From Candidatus Methylomirabilota bacterium (GTDB lineage Bacteria; Methylomirabilota; Methylomirabilia; Methylomirabilales; Methylomirabilaceae): a stretch of 57,279 nucleotides of DNA. Below the pieces are notes generated by a model, which saw only the letters and a list, made by a program, of their open reading frames with translations, was not told where the DNA came from and did not search any database. The stretch is from NCBI GenBank assembly GCA_028870115.1, contig JAGWQH010000048.1:1-57279 (forward strand). The letters are read 5' to 3'. This document shows, in pieces, positions 16,364 through 26,314 of the stretch. Numbering within the stretch: position 1 is the first letter of the stretch; every line of letters starts with the position of its first letter. The position numbers were made by a program, and so were the translations under genes.

Positions 16364-18412
16364 TCATTCGAGAATCGCCTTCATAAAGGCGTCTGCCTGG
16401 TCCGCGTAGAATACGATATTCACCTTCGTCGCCATTTCGTCCGGCAAGTCCAGCAGTTGCCGTCGCGCCGAAATCGGCATGAGAAGTTGGGCTGCGCCCT
16501 TCTCGACCGCTAACTCGGCGACGGCCACCGGATTGGGAATCATCTCTACCGAGCCGCCGAGGTTGAGCGAGCCGACCACGATCAGGCCGCCCTTTGTGCT
16601 TCGCTCCATCAGGCTTCCGCATAGCGCCACCAGTACCGGCAGCCCAAGGCCGTGGCCGGATCGATCCGTATCCATTGCTCGCAACTGCACTGAAAACTCG
16701 TGACTGCGAGGGTCGCGCTCCCCAACCAGTTCCTTGGCCTGCGCATACAGGTTCTGCTCGCCGTAGCGGACGCTCTCGCGGAACGGCGGCGGGACCGGGG
16801 CATTGAGAATCTTCACGCCGCTTCCCGGCCCGCTTGTCGCTTCAATGCGGTAGAGCGAAGCAGGCGCGTCTTGGCCGCCAGGGCTGATAGCCCAGACTTG
16901 CCCGGGCGGTAGCGGGTCGGTTTCGATAGCTTCGTCGCTGTGCAACTCCGGCGTCGAAACGAATTGCTCCACACCATTCACGCCCATGAAATAGCTGAAA
17001 TGGGTGTTGCGGAACTCCGTCTTGAGGCATCGCTTCTGCTGCTCTTTCACCCGCCGGCGCGCCTCCAAAGCAATCCGCACAACGGAGTTAAGCTCTTCAT
17101 CGGGGATTGGCATCTCCGGGTCGGGAAAGAGCAGTTTGAGCAGTCCGCTGACGGTCTTGTTCACTGCTTCGATATCCCGACCGCTCAACGCCCCGCCCCA
17201 GTGCGCTCGGCCTTGCAGCTTTGATATCCGCGTCCCTTCGCGCAACTTCGCCCAGCACTCGGACAGGTAATCGGTCACCAGGCCGAAGTGGTCTGTCAGG
17301 TGGTCATCCGCCTTGAGCTTTGGGAAGTCCCAGCCGGGCGCGTAGGCGTGGATCCGGTCCATGAACGCCGTGTCGTTGCGCATCTCCGGCGGCAACGGGC
17401 TGAGCAAATGGCCGATTCGCTGTTGCTGCGCCACGTCCACGTCGAAGTTACCGACCATCACGATGCCACCCGACGCCCGGATGCTTTCCTTGCCGCGCGA
17501 GAACTCGCCCGCGGCCATGTAGCCTTTGAGGATGTTCACGCCATCCTTCTGGTCGAACGAGATGCCCGACACCTCATCGAAGCACACTACGTCATAGAGA
17601 CATACCAACCCCCGCTGCCCGCTGGACATATTCACGAACATCTTCGCGACCGTTGCCTTCCCGCCCGATATCAGGTGGGAGTATGGCGAAATCTGCTGGT
17701 ATAGATGGCTCTTGCCCGTACCGCGGGGGCCAAGTTCGACGAGGTTGTAGTTCCGCTCGACGAATGGAACCATCCGCAGGAGCACCACCATTTTAGCCCG
17801 ATCCGACATCGCCGCCGGCTCCAGACCGACCGAGCGAAGGAGGAAGTCCTTCCACTCCGACGTGGTGAACCGCTCGCGGCCTTTCCCGAGCGTTACCAGT
17901 ACGTCCGACTTTGAGAGCTGGATCGCCCGCAGGCTCTCGATGGCGAATGGCCGGCCGTGCCGTTCCTCCGCAATAGCCGCATCGTACGTCAGCGTTACTT
18001 CGGCGTAGAAACCGTCGCTGAGCATTCGCTCGTGTTCGTGGACGAGGGTATCGGCGATCCGCACATCCTTCAATCCAAGGCTCGAAAGCTCCACAAGGAA
18101 CGAGTCGGTCTTGGCGTCCAAACGGGCCTTCACCAGGTCGATGAGCTTTACCGCGCCTTTCTTGCGTGCGTTGGCTTTGAAAAGCTCCTGGTCACTGGTG
18201 CGGACGGTCCGGTCCTGTAGCTGCCGCTCCACGATCTTCAAACCTTCCTCGATCTCTTGCTCGTTCACCGTCGCGCAGTATCGCCCGAGTAGAAACTCTA
18301 CGACGTAGGTCGGCACAGGATACTGCCGGCTGTACCGCCGTACGAGGTCTTTGCGGACGAGGTAGCCGTCGAAGACCGATGCCGCGAGCTGGTCCAGATG
18401 GTCGAGTTCCAT
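16364..18412 (-). CDS. brxL: BREX Lon-like ATPase BrxL
   Basis: 682 aa from ATG 18412, which lies 1 nt after the pglZ stop. BrxL is the Lon-related AAA+ protein of type 1 BREX phage defence; relatives form ring-shaped DNA-binding motors. Visible parts: an N-terminal region (MELDHLDQLAASVFDGYLVR), Walker A in GPRGTGKSHLYQ (about residue 228), CFDEVSGISFDQKDG (Walker B), GNFDVDVAQQQRIGHLLSPLP, and a C-terminal Lon-protease-like domain (DRSGHGLGLPVLVAL...GSLNLGGSVEMI). Length and motifs look complete. It is the last gene of the BREX operon. Confidence 0.95.
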   Translation of the reverse strand: MELDHLDQLAASVFDGYLVRKDLVRRYSRQYPVPTYVVEFLLGRYCATVNEQEIEEGLKIVERQLQDRTVRTSDQELFKANARKKGAVKLIDLVKARLDAKTDSFLVELSSLGLKDVRIADTLVHEHERMLSDGFYAEVTLTYDAAIAEERHGRPFAIESLRAIQLSKSDVLVTLGKGRERFTTSEWKDFLLRSVGLEPAAMSDRAKMVVLLRMVPFVERNYNLVELGPRGTGKSHLYQQISPYSHLISGGKATVAKMFVNMSSGQRGLVCLYDVVCFDEVSGISFDQKDGVNILKGYMAAGEFSRGKESIRASGGIVMVGNFDVDVAQQQRIGHLLSPLPPEMRNDTAFMDRIHAYAPGWDFPKLKADDHLTDHFGLVTDYLSECWAKLREGTRISKLQGRAHWGGALSGRDIEAVNKTVSGLLKLLFPDPEMPIPDEELNSVVRIALEARRRVKEQQKRCLKTEFRNTHFSYFMGVNGVEQFVSTPELHSDEAIETDPLPPGQVWAISPGGQDAPASLYRIEATSGPGSGVKILNAPVPPPFRESVRYGEQNLYAQAKELVGERDPRSHEFSVQLRAMDTDRSGHGLGLPVLVALCGSLMERSTKGGLIVVGSLNLGGSVEMIPNPVAVAELAVEKGAAQLLMPISARRQLLDLPDEMATKVNIVFYADQADAFMKAILE

Positions 18413-18413
18413 G

Positions 18414-20798
18414 TTAGTCGTCACCTCCAACGGTAGTGGCTTCCTTGCAGAGCACGCGCCCGGACGCATCGACAATCACGAGGCTGGCCACTGTCCCTTT
18501 AAGGGAATCGTCGTCGACCAACAGCGCAACCTTTCCGTCGGCGCCCAGGGTCTTGGGTTTCTTGGGTTGCATAACGCTTGAGTCCGGGACGTTGGGCTTT
18601 GTCCGAAGGTCGGCCAGTAGTCCTTCGACTGCCGGCTGGACGCTCACCCGGCACCGCAGGCCTACCCACCGGACCTCACTGATCGTGACCACCACATCGG
18701 CTGGGGCATCCGTCGAAGCAAACGTCAGGACCGGAACCAGGCACTCCTGCAAGCTCGCGCCGCCGTGGGCGTACTCCTGTCCGGCGACGAAGCAATACAC
18801 ACCCGGCGCATAGGCAAATCGCTCGTGTGGGTTCCACGACCAGCCTGCGATGGGTACCTCCACATGAGAGCTGTCTTTGATCGATGCACACCGGGACCAT
18901 CGGCTCTCCGCCAGGTACTTTGGCAGTTGCACCTTCGGCATCCCGCCGGGCACCAGCAGCCAGCCGTGGTCGGTTACGACGCGCACTCGCTTCCAGCCCG
19001 CCTCCAGCAGCCCCTGGACGCGCTCCAGCAAGAGTTCCAACTGGTCTTCGATCTGCGCCGTCATTTTCCCCTGGAGGTTGTGCCCGAGCTTGTCGAACTC
19101 GCCATACTCCACCCAACCGCGAGCATTAGTGGCCCGCGGGTCACCCGACTCTCCCGGCCCGACCATCTGAAATCCCTCGTCGGAAAGCAGTCGGCGGAAG
19201 CGGTCGATGGTCAGCCGGCCGCCGCCATCGGCTATCTCCGGGGAGAAATCGGCCTCTAAACGCCCCCCGTAAAGCTTGCCGGAAACCGGCGACGCCGCCG
19301 GCTTGGCCGTTGCCGTCACCGTGGGCAGCGCGGCCCAACGCCACCCGGCGGACACCTCTAACCGCCGCTCTCCGGCCATTGCCGTGAGCCGCTGGCCGAT
19401 ATCAAACCGCAATCCATCGGCGAACAGGATGCATTCGCCAGTGTCGGCTGCGACACGCTCCCGCTGCGCCACTGCGGGCAGGGCCTTCGACGCCAGGCAT
19501 TGTTGGAAATGCCTCGCGGTATCTTCCAGCCACGGCAGGTACACGCATCGCACCGCTTGCTGGACGGCCGCAGTGTCTTCCGCAGTCTTCACGCAGGCCA
19601 GCGTCCGCATCGCGCTGTCGTCGGCCAGATACCCACCCTCAGCATAGAGCGTGGCCATTGCGTCGGCATTATCGCCGCCGAGCGCCATCGTCGTCCGCTT
19701 GGCAAGCATCGCCAGGTACTCCAAGGCGTTGGCCAGTGGGCACATGCCTAGCCGCGCCCAGACCGATTTGCGTCGTGGCCCGTGTTCGGTCTCCAACTGC
19801 TGCAGGCGCTGCCGCGCTTCGGTCGGCTTCATCGAACCAACGTTCATCAACTCCACCAGAAGCGCATTCTCCATCGACTCGTTTTCATCCGGCCAGGGGT
19901 CCTTTTCGAAGATCAGCGTTCCCCTCGGCTTGGCCCGCCGCAGAAGGTTCGATATACCTGGGTACAGTGCCGGCGACTCTGCGAACCGCTCCCACACACC
20001 ACACCAGGCCTCCTGGCGCTGTCCGAGCTTCTCGCCGCCGATAATCTCGCCGTCGGTCTCCGGATCAAAGCCGTAGTCCTGCCGGCAACGGCTGCGAAAC
20101 GCCGACCACTTACCTCTATCCCACCGCCCGCGGGTACCGTCCAGATCGCCCAGCCACAGCAGCAGATCGCGTGGCGTATCACCGATCATCAGCCGGTCGA
20201 AGTCCTCGGCCTCCAGCCGCTTGCCCTCCAACCGTGTCACCGGCGTCACCGCCAGTGCCGACAGTGCCCCCTGCATCGCCTGAAGGGTAAGCTTGTCTTC
20301 GGCCACGTCCAGGCCCAGCCCGCCGTCGTCGCTCACCAGGAACGCGCGAATGGTCCAGTCTTTCCCGTTCTTCTGGGTCCAGACCGTCCCTCGGTACTGA
20401 AGTTCGACCAGCGGCTTGAGCTTATCGGGGCATTCCTCTGCCGCCCGGAGCATCTGCCGGATCACGCCCGGCATGTAGATCACGGGCACGGTGTCTGCCG
20501 GCCAGGCAAGGTCAGGGAACTTCTCCGCCCGCACCGCCGGCTCGATGACGCATCGCAGCCAGATTGCGGGTCCCGTCCGCGTCTTGGCATCATAGTCTCC
20601 AAGTGTCAGCAGTGCGGGCATCAGCTCGCGCAGTTGCTCGACCACCGGCCGCCACTGGCCATCGGCGTCGGTCCACAATACCGTCACAGGCGCAACCACG
20701 TCGCCGGGGTTGTATCGCGCGACCTGCGCCAGTGAGGCTCGCACTGCCTCAAGCAGCGTGGCGGAAGGCGGACGGCGGAAGGATGAAGGCGGAGTCAT
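18414..20798 (-). CDS. pglZ: BREX phosphatase-like protein PglZ
   Basis: 794 aa from ATG 20798, overlapping the preceding stop as ATGA. PglZ belongs to the alkaline-phosphatase superfamily and is the hallmark of BREX. The metal-site blocks can be seen in the second half: ILFADGLRFDIGQRL, GGRLTIDRF..., and VVTDHGWLLVPGG. The long N-terminal half (residues 1-450) is typical of the variant that travels with brxL. There is no frameshift or internal stop. Confidence 0.93.
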   Translation of the reverse strand: MTPPSSFRRPPSATLLEAVRASLAQVARYNPGDVVAPVTVLWTDADGQWRPVVEQLRELMPALLTLGDYDAKTRTGPAIWLRCVIEPAVRAEKFPDLAWPADTVPVIYMPGVIRQMLRAAEECPDKLKPLVELQYRGTVWTQKNGKDWTIRAFLVSDDGGLGLDVAEDKLTLQAMQGALSALAVTPVTRLEGKRLEAEDFDRLMIGDTPRDLLLWLGDLDGTRGRWDRGKWSAFRSRCRQDYGFDPETDGEIIGGEKLGQRQEAWCGVWERFAESPALYPGISNLLRRAKPRGTLIFEKDPWPDENESMENALLVELMNVGSMKPTEARQRLQQLETEHGPRRKSVWARLGMCPLANALEYLAMLAKRTTMALGGDNADAMATLYAEGGYLADDSAMRTLACVKTAEDTAAVQQAVRCVYLPWLEDTARHFQQCLASKALPAVAQRERVAADTGECILFADGLRFDIGQRLTAMAGERRLEVSAGWRWAALPTVTATAKPAASPVSGKLYGGRLEADFSPEIADGGGRLTIDRFRRLLSDEGFQMVGPGESGDPRATNARGWVEYGEFDKLGHNLQGKMTAQIEDQLELLLERVQGLLEAGWKRVRVVTDHGWLLVPGGMPKVQLPKYLAESRWSRCASIKDSSHVEVPIAGWSWNPHERFAYAPGVYCFVAGQEYAHGGASLQECLVPVLTFASTDAPADVVVTISEVRWVGLRCRVSVQPAVEGLLADLRTKPNVPDSSVMQPKKPKTLGADGKVALLVDDDSLKGTVASLVIVDASGRVLCKEATTVGGDD

Positions 20799-21166
20799 AC
20801 GTCGGTCCGCCGGTTCTTGGCGTTGCGAGCGCACGTTGTCAGGATGGCCATCAACTGGTCAGCTTCATCAAGCAGTTGGGCCAGGTCCATTTTCGTCTGC
20901 CCGGAATCCCGAAGCAGTTCGAGCCAGTACATCGTCTCCTCAAGCTCCTGCCGGCCGCCGTCCACCTTGCTCACGAACTCAGCCGTGCTCCGCGGCCGTA
21001 TCGCTTCGCGGTAGTGTGCTCCGACTGATGTTCCTGCCCGGAGTAACTGCTTCCCGATGACCTGTGCTTCCGTGGCCTTCGGGAGTGCCGAGTAAAGTCG
21101 GATTGCAGCCAAGGCGAACTGGCGCGTCCGAGTCGTCAGGTCTATCTTTCCGCCTTCCGCCTTCAT
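20795..21166 (-). CDS. Four-helix-bundle protein inside the BREX operon
   Basis: 123 aa. The pattern FALAAIRLYSALPK...VIGKQLLRAGTSVGAHYREA...EFVSKVDGGRQELEETMYWL...LLDEADQLMAIL is the four-helix-bundle family first seen as 23S rRNA intervening-sequence proteins. Its role is unclear; many members pentamerise. The start overlaps the pglX stop (ATGA) and its own stop overlaps the pglZ start (ATGA), so it is translated as part of the BREX operon and may be a recent hitchhiker or an accessory subunit. Confidence 0.85.
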   Translation of the reverse strand: MKAEGGKIDLTTRTRQFALAAIRLYSALPKATEAQVIGKQLLRAGTSVGAHYREAIRPRSTAEFVSKVDGGRQELEETMYWLELLRDSGQTKMDLAQLLDEADQLMAILTTCARNAKNRRTDV

Positions 21167-24100
21167 CTTTCCGCCTTTCCCTCGCAGGCTGCATGCTTCA
21201 CCTTATTGGTGTAGTGACAGTCGTTCCAGCGGTTGCCGTCGAACGTCTTGCCGCCCAGGAAATCCTCGGTTTTCTCATCCCAGCCCCAGAACCACGGGTA
21301 CTCAGCCTTGGGGCGCTCTGGTTCCTTGCCGCGGTCTTTGGTCCACTTGATGTTGGGCTTGCACCGCAGCACACCCGCGCCCTTCTTACCACCGGGCAGA
21401 TCCGACGCCAGGAACGGGCGGATGTTCATCCGCACGCCGTCGTTGATGTCCGGCTCCCAGCCGATAGGCTGCCCAGCCAGCGGCTTCCAGCGGACGAACA
21501 AATCGAATGGCGGCTCGCCCTCGATGATCAATTGCAGGCGCTTCTGGAGTTCCAGCGCCGCGGCCAAACGGTCTTCCGCGCCGCCTTCCCCGCGCTTCAC
21601 GCCGTCCGTCTGGCGAGTGATCCACTCGCCCAGGTAGGAGTAGGTGAGCGATTCGAGCAGCTTGCGGCCCTTGCCGTTGCCTTCGCAGAGCTTGTGGTAG
21701 TTGATAAGGGCGTGGAAACCGTCGCGCTTACGGCCGTCCCAGATGTGCCAGACGAACGGCCGGTCATGAAATAGCTTGCAGTGTTCCTCGAAAAAGCCAT
21801 TGCGGAGCCAGTCCTCCAGGTCGGCCCCGCCGGCCAGTTCGCGTACCTTCGCCGGCTTGATCCCCGCCGCGGCCAGCAGCGCCTCCAGCCGGTCTCCCGC
21901 GGGTTCCTCGCCGCGCACGGACGGGATGCAGACGATGCCATCATCGTCCGCGAACTTGACCAGCTCGTCGCACCGCTTGGCCAGCGCCCGCGACCGCTTG
22001 CTCAAGCGCATCTTGTTGTCGAGTTCCGCCGGCCAGCGGTAGCCTAGCAACCGTGCCACGGCGACCTGGAGCGGGGGGATCGATTCCTCTGGCCAGCCGT
22101 GGAAGAGCCACTGCGTCGGGTCACCGCTCTCCGGCTCGGGCAGGCCGTCTGGATACTTCTCCATTCGCCCTGCCCATTCCTTGAGCGAGAAGGGGAGTTT
22201 TGCGAACGTAGCATTCGTAACGTTCATCTTCGGCTCAAGCTCTCGCACGGCGGCGATGAAATCAGGGGACGTGCAAAATACCCAAATCGCCGGGAGAGTC
22301 TTCTCGTCGAAAGGTGATACCACGGCGACGTTCGAGTCGTATTTGTGGCCAATGTAGAGCGCGACGGGGCAATTGCTCATCTGGGTGATGGCAACGCCAC
22401 GTCGGCCCCACACCTGATTACCCCTTTCATCTGAGTTATGGAGCTTGACACGTCGGATAGTTGCGTCCTCCCGCAGATGACCTTCTACCTCATCAAAGAA
22501 CACCAGATTCCTCATGCCTCCGTAGAGTCGAGTCGATTCTACGGTGGTTTGCTGGTATGCCCACAGGTCGCTCTTTCGAGGTAATTCCCAGAACAACCGC
22601 AGGAACTTTGGCGAATCGCCGTTCATTATTCCCGCGAGACACCAAGCATAGTTGCCGAGGGTTTCGGTCGAGCTTTGGAACCCGAAGACAACTCGAGCAT
22701 CTGGATTCGCGAGGATGGACTCCTGCGTGTCGAATACAGGTTGCTGCGTACGGATTGTTACACTCTTTGCTTCCGGTGTGCTGCTGGTTGAGATATCCAG
22801 CGAAAAAGGCATGTTGCGGAGCACCGGAGCCTGTTCATTTAGAACAATTAGGACCGGCTGCACCACATGGCCAGTTATGGTACCGAAGGCTCCTGGTCCA
22901 AGCTTGACGACAGCGTGCCAGCTTTTCATCTTGAGGAGTCGTGTCCTGAGCTTCCCATAGGTAGTCAAATACAGCCAGTTCTGAGGGGTTACCAGGACAG
23001 CCGTGCCCCCTTGCACAAGAAGGCTGAAGCATCTGTCCACAAAGACCGAAGCAAGATCACCCTTTGCTTGTGAGTAGGTCTTCTGACAGAAAGCGCGGAG
23101 TTCGGTTGATTGCTTGCGTTGTTCCAAGTACGGCACGTTTGTAATGATGAGCGTGTACTTGCTGGCGAGCAGTTCAGCGGCCTTGGCCATGCCAGCAGCG
23201 GCGATGGCTCGTTCGCGGGTTTCGTCGTCGGCCTTCTCAACGGAAAGGATTGCTGCCAGCAGCGGCGCAACCGTGTGGTAATCAGCGTGGAAAAGGTCTT
23301 CAGGGAGATTCGAGGGGTCTATCAGTGAGCCGAGAATGGGGGCCTGAGCGAATAGCTCATAGAGCGCCTCCAACGAATTGCGCAGTGGGGCCGAGAGCAG
23401 CGATTCCTCAGTGCGGAAGAGGTCTCGCTTTGCTGGCATGCCGCCTCGTGCCGCAGCCTCTTCTGCCAGACGCAGCCATTGCTCCTTCGAGCATTGCGGC
23501 CCGATACCCGTGCAGGCGATGTGCAGGTCAGGCAGCGGCCGGTAGCCGCCGGCGTCGGGGTACGTCCATGCGGCAAACGCCAGGGCGAACGCAGCGATCT
23601 GGCAGCAGCGCTCATCGATCTCCAGGCCGTGCAGGTTGTCGCGGAGGACAGCATCGACGGCTTGAGCGGCCGATAAGCTCTCCTCGGCCATACGGATCGG
23701 CACCAGGTGATGCAGACCTGCGACCAGGAAATGTCCGGACCCATTGCACGGGTCAAGCAGTTTCAACTCCGCCGCGGTCCTGGGCCAGCCGTCGAACGTA
23801 CCGGCTGCCGGGCGCCACGAACCGTCGCCCTCACCCCGACCCTCTCCCTTCGAGGGCGAGGGGGAAGACCGGACGAAGCGCAGGTACTCCCAGTTGACCC
23901 CTGGCAGGGCGATCTTCTTCCGCAGTTCCTCTTCCGTCTTGGCGCTGGCGGCGTCTGTGGCGCCGAGCCTCTTACCCGCCCACCATGCGCCCAGCGTGTT
24001 GTGCAGCAGAAATTCCACCATGTACGGCTCGGTGAAGAGCTGCGTGACCGCCGCGATCTCATCAGCGCCGATCTTGACCTCGGAGCGGTTGATCTCATCC

Positions 24101-24690
24101 TTCTTCTTGCTCTGCCAGAACTGATAGACCCACCCCAGCGCATCGGAGGCGGTGAAGACAGCCTCCGGCAACGACGCCAAGAGCTTTTCCAGCTTCAGCA
24201 TGTGCTCAGTCGCGAAGGATACCTGGAGCAGCGGATCATCGGGTCGGAAGATTTGTGGCAGCATCCGCTGGGCGCAGCGGGAGGCGAAGACCCACACATC
24301 TACGCCGTCCTCCTTGGCCAGTTCCTCGGCTTCGGCCAGGCTGATGGCCATGTTCTCCTGGGGTTCGATCAGCAGACCGTTCTCGGCCAGGAACCGGGCG
24401 AACAGCATCCGGTGCCAGTGCTCGTAGGCACACTCGCTGACCAGATGGTCGATCTCGTGGTCTTTCCCGTTGCTGTCCGGCCTGGGCAGTTTTCGGTCTC
24501 CGAGTTGCCGCGCACGAGCGCGAAGATGGTTACGCAACTCGCGCTGGGCAGGCTTCATATGCGGGTACGGCTCGTGGTGATGAACGGCCAGCGCCTCCAG
24601 GGCGGCGCGCGCGCCAGCCTCAGCCACGTCGCGGGCCTCGATGACCACGCGCTCCAGCCGATTCCGCAGGCCTGTTGAGAGGGAAGGCAT
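21163..24690 (-). CDS. pglX: BREX adenine-specific methyltransferase PglX
   Basis: 1175 aa from ATG 24690, with GAGGAGGT upstream. PglX marks host DNA at a non-palindromic site. The SAM motif is LDPCNGSGHF (about residue 310) and motif IV is TNVPYL (about residue 518), which differs from the usual NPPY by Val in place of the first Pro. A recognition region follows (about 600-900), then a C-terminal part ending KHAACEGKAER. Odd point: residues about 276-289 (SPSPSKGEGRGEG) come from a common interspersed repeat inserted in frame before motif I. The rest is uninterrupted. Confidence 0.93.
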   Translation of the reverse strand: MPSLSTGLRNRLERVVIEARDVAEAGARAALEALAVHHHEPYPHMKPAQRELRNHLRARARQLGDRKLPRPDSNGKDHEIDHLVSECAYEHWHRMLFARFLAENGLLIEPQENMAISLAEAEELAKEDGVDVWVFASRCAQRMLPQIFRPDDPLLQVSFATEHMLKLEKLLASLPEAVFTASDALGWVYQFWQSKKKDEINRSEVKIGADEIAAVTQLFTEPYMVEFLLHNTLGAWWAGKRLGATDAASAKTEEELRKKIALPGVNWEYLRFVRSSPSPSKGEGRGEGDGSWRPAAGTFDGWPRTAAELKLLDPCNGSGHFLVAGLHHLVPIRMAEESLSAAQAVDAVLRDNLHGLEIDERCCQIAAFALAFAAWTYPDAGGYRPLPDLHIACTGIGPQCSKEQWLRLAEEAAARGGMPAKRDLFRTEESLLSAPLRNSLEALYELFAQAPILGSLIDPSNLPEDLFHADYHTVAPLLAAILSVEKADDETRERAIAAAGMAKAAELLASKYTLIITNVPYLEQRKQSTELRAFCQKTYSQAKGDLASVFVDRCFSLLVQGGTAVLVTPQNWLYLTTYGKLRTRLLKMKSWHAVVKLGPGAFGTITGHVVQPVLIVLNEQAPVLRNMPFSLDISTSSTPEAKSVTIRTQQPVFDTQESILANPDARVVFGFQSSTETLGNYAWCLAGIMNGDSPKFLRLFWELPRKSDLWAYQQTTVESTRLYGGMRNLVFFDEVEGHLREDATIRRVKLHNSDERGNQVWGRRGVAITQMSNCPVALYIGHKYDSNVAVVSPFDEKTLPAIWVFCTSPDFIAAVRELEPKMNVTNATFAKLPFSLKEWAGRMEKYPDGLPEPESGDPTQWLFHGWPEESIPPLQVAVARLLGYRWPAELDNKMRLSKRSRALAKRCDELVKFADDDGIVCIPSVRGEEPAGDRLEALLAAAGIKPAKVRELAGGADLEDWLRNGFFEEHCKLFHDRPFVWHIWDGRKRDGFHALINYHKLCEGNGKGRKLLESLTYSYLGEWITRQTDGVKRGEGGAEDRLAAALELQKRLQLIIEGEPPFDLFVRWKPLAGQPIGWEPDINDGVRMNIRPFLASDLPGGKKGAGVLRCKPNIKWTKDRGKEPERPKAEYPWFWGWDEKTEDFLGGKTFDGNRWNDCHYTNKVKHAACEGKAER
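23826..23863. repeat. Interspersed repeat inserted in pglX
   Basis: The CT/GA-rich stretch (ccctcaccccgaccctct then cccttcgagggcgagggg) has the form of a repeat usually found between genes. Here it reads in frame as SPSPSKGEGRGEG. Confidence 0.75.
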
Positions 24691-24888
24691 AGGATTAAGA
24701 CCTCCTCGGCAACGGGCGGCTGGTTACATGGTGTGGAGCATTTCCGGGAGATGTCGCGGAACCCTGATTGGGGCTGTCTCGCCAAGATCTCGCCACAAAG
24801 TCGATGCCTACGTGGCGAGATTCAAGACACTTACGATCGTTACGTGCTGGTAATGAACGCCTTATGGCTAGGGATCGAGCCGGGGCTA

Positions 24889-24915
24889 CCTCGCCACATC
24901 TCGCCACATCTCGCC
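24889..24915. repeat. Short tandem repeat between the AlbA_2 ATPase gene and pglX
   Basis: Three near-copies of ctcgccacat lie just downstream of the 24919 gene, in a 228-bp gap that otherwise shows no gene or clear signal. Confidence 0.6.
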
Positions 24916-24918
24916 AAC

Positions 24919-26295
24919 TCATACGCCACCGCCCTTCGGCTCACCGGTTGCCAGAACGTACTTGGATTGCGGGCCGGTCCCACGCGGAGATAAAACGCCC
25001 TTCTTGACAAGGTCCTTCAAATCTCTGTTCGCCGTGCGCGACGAGACACCCAGCTCTTTCTCGTACTGGGTTCGGGTGATTTGGCCCCGTTGCTGCACGT
25101 AGAGCATCACTCTCATTTGCCGGTCGTTAAGCTGCACCGCCTTGACCTCGCCCGGTGAGAAGACTGCCCGGAAGGTATGGCCTTGCACTTCGAAGTTCGG
25201 CTCAGGCAAATGCTGGGCGTGGCAGTCGTCCAGAATGCGTTGGATGCCCGTGCCGAATTGCTCGATGTATTTGATAAGGAAGAAGGCATTCGCAATGAGC
25301 TTGTTGCGCGGCTTGGACTCGTGCTGGCGGCGGAGATCCTCGACCGTCATGCCCTCCGGCAACTCGCCCGGGTTCCAGACCTCCAACCGGTCATCAAAGA
25401 TTCGGATCTGCACATTGGCCGAGCTGGCGTAATCTCGATGACAGATGGCATTGACGACGGCCTCGCGCAGACCCTCCAGTGGGTACTCCCATTGTTCATC
25501 GCGGCGGAGCCCCTTGATCTCCACCGCCATGCGGATATTCCGCTTTATAAACGCCACGGCTTCCTCGACCTGCTCGATGATGCTGCCTTGGATGACCTTC
25601 ATGTCGAGGAAATGGACTTCCGTGGTCCCTTTGAATCGGGCGCAGCGAACCATCGCCTGGGTCAGCAGGCGCTGAGGGTTCCGGCCGAAGAGCAGCACGG
25701 CAGCTACGGTCAGCTTGCCATCCTGGATAAATCCGAGCTGGCGTAAGACGTGGTCCACCGAGGTCTCATCAGGAACTTCCCAGCGACGCTCGGTCCGAGC
25801 GACGAGAAGGAAACGACGAACCAGCGCAGTATCAATGTCCGCATCGACGGTGGCATCGGTCAGCGTCGATTGGTCCCACGTGACCCCGCGACTTGTCATG
25901 AACAGGCACAAAGCTTCCTCTTGGGACAGCCGTTGGTTCGTTCGCCCAGACCGACGGTAGGGTCGGTCGAAAGCGCAGACTGGCTTCGGCGTGCTCTCTG
26001 ACACGGACACAACGACAATCGTCTTACCGTCCCGTTCGATGCTTGAGATGGACGGTGTTACCCGAGGACTTGTGCCCTGCGCGATTTTGTTGGCGAGATC
26101 CTCCAAGGTGCCCTTGCCAAGTTGGACACCACAGACTTCGCCCGCCGGTGTAATGCCAATACAGATCCGGCCGCCGCGGAGGGACGCCATTGCTGCAGAG
26201 GCCACAACGATCTCTTTCCACTCGCCACAGGATCGCTTCCACTCGACGGTTTCGCTCTCTGAATGGAGCAGGTGATCAAGGTCTTCTTTCAGCAT
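24919..26295 (-). CDS. AlbA_2/GHKL ATPase with winged helix in the BREX operon
   Basis: 458 aa from ATG 26295; an upstream TTG (26328) would overlap brxC. The N-terminal AlbA_2 (Schlafen AAA_4) domain shows ESETVEWKRS and RGGRICIGITPAGEVCG. A GHKL-like ATPase-type C-terminal domain follows (LREAVVNAICHRDYA...IFDDRLEVWNPGELPEG...IEQFGTGIQRI). The last 70 residues are a winged helix (RTQYEKELGVSSRTANRDLKDL). Proteins of this design are recurrent BREX passengers and are thought to be regulators; that is an association, not proof. The stop lies 228 bp before pglX. Confidence 0.85.
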   Translation of the reverse strand: MLKEDLDHLLHSESETVEWKRSCGEWKEIVVASAAMASLRGGRICIGITPAGEVCGVQLGKGTLEDLANKIAQGTSPRVTPSISSIERDGKTIVVVSVSESTPKPVCAFDRPYRRSGRTNQRLSQEEALCLFMTSRGVTWDQSTLTDATVDADIDTALVRRFLLVARTERRWEVPDETSVDHVLRQLGFIQDGKLTVAAVLLFGRNPQRLLTQAMVRCARFKGTTEVHFLDMKVIQGSIIEQVEEAVAFIKRNIRMAVEIKGLRRDEQWEYPLEGLREAVVNAICHRDYASSANVQIRIFDDRLEVWNPGELPEGMTVEDLRRQHESKPRNKLIANAFFLIKYIEQFGTGIQRILDDCHAQHLPEPNFEVQGHTFRAVFSPGEVKAVQLNDRQMRVMLYVQQRGQITRTQYEKELGVSSRTANRDLKDLVKKGVLSPRGTGPQSKYVLATGEPKGGGV

Positions 26296-26314
26296 CCCAC
26301 TTCTTCCGTCTGAT

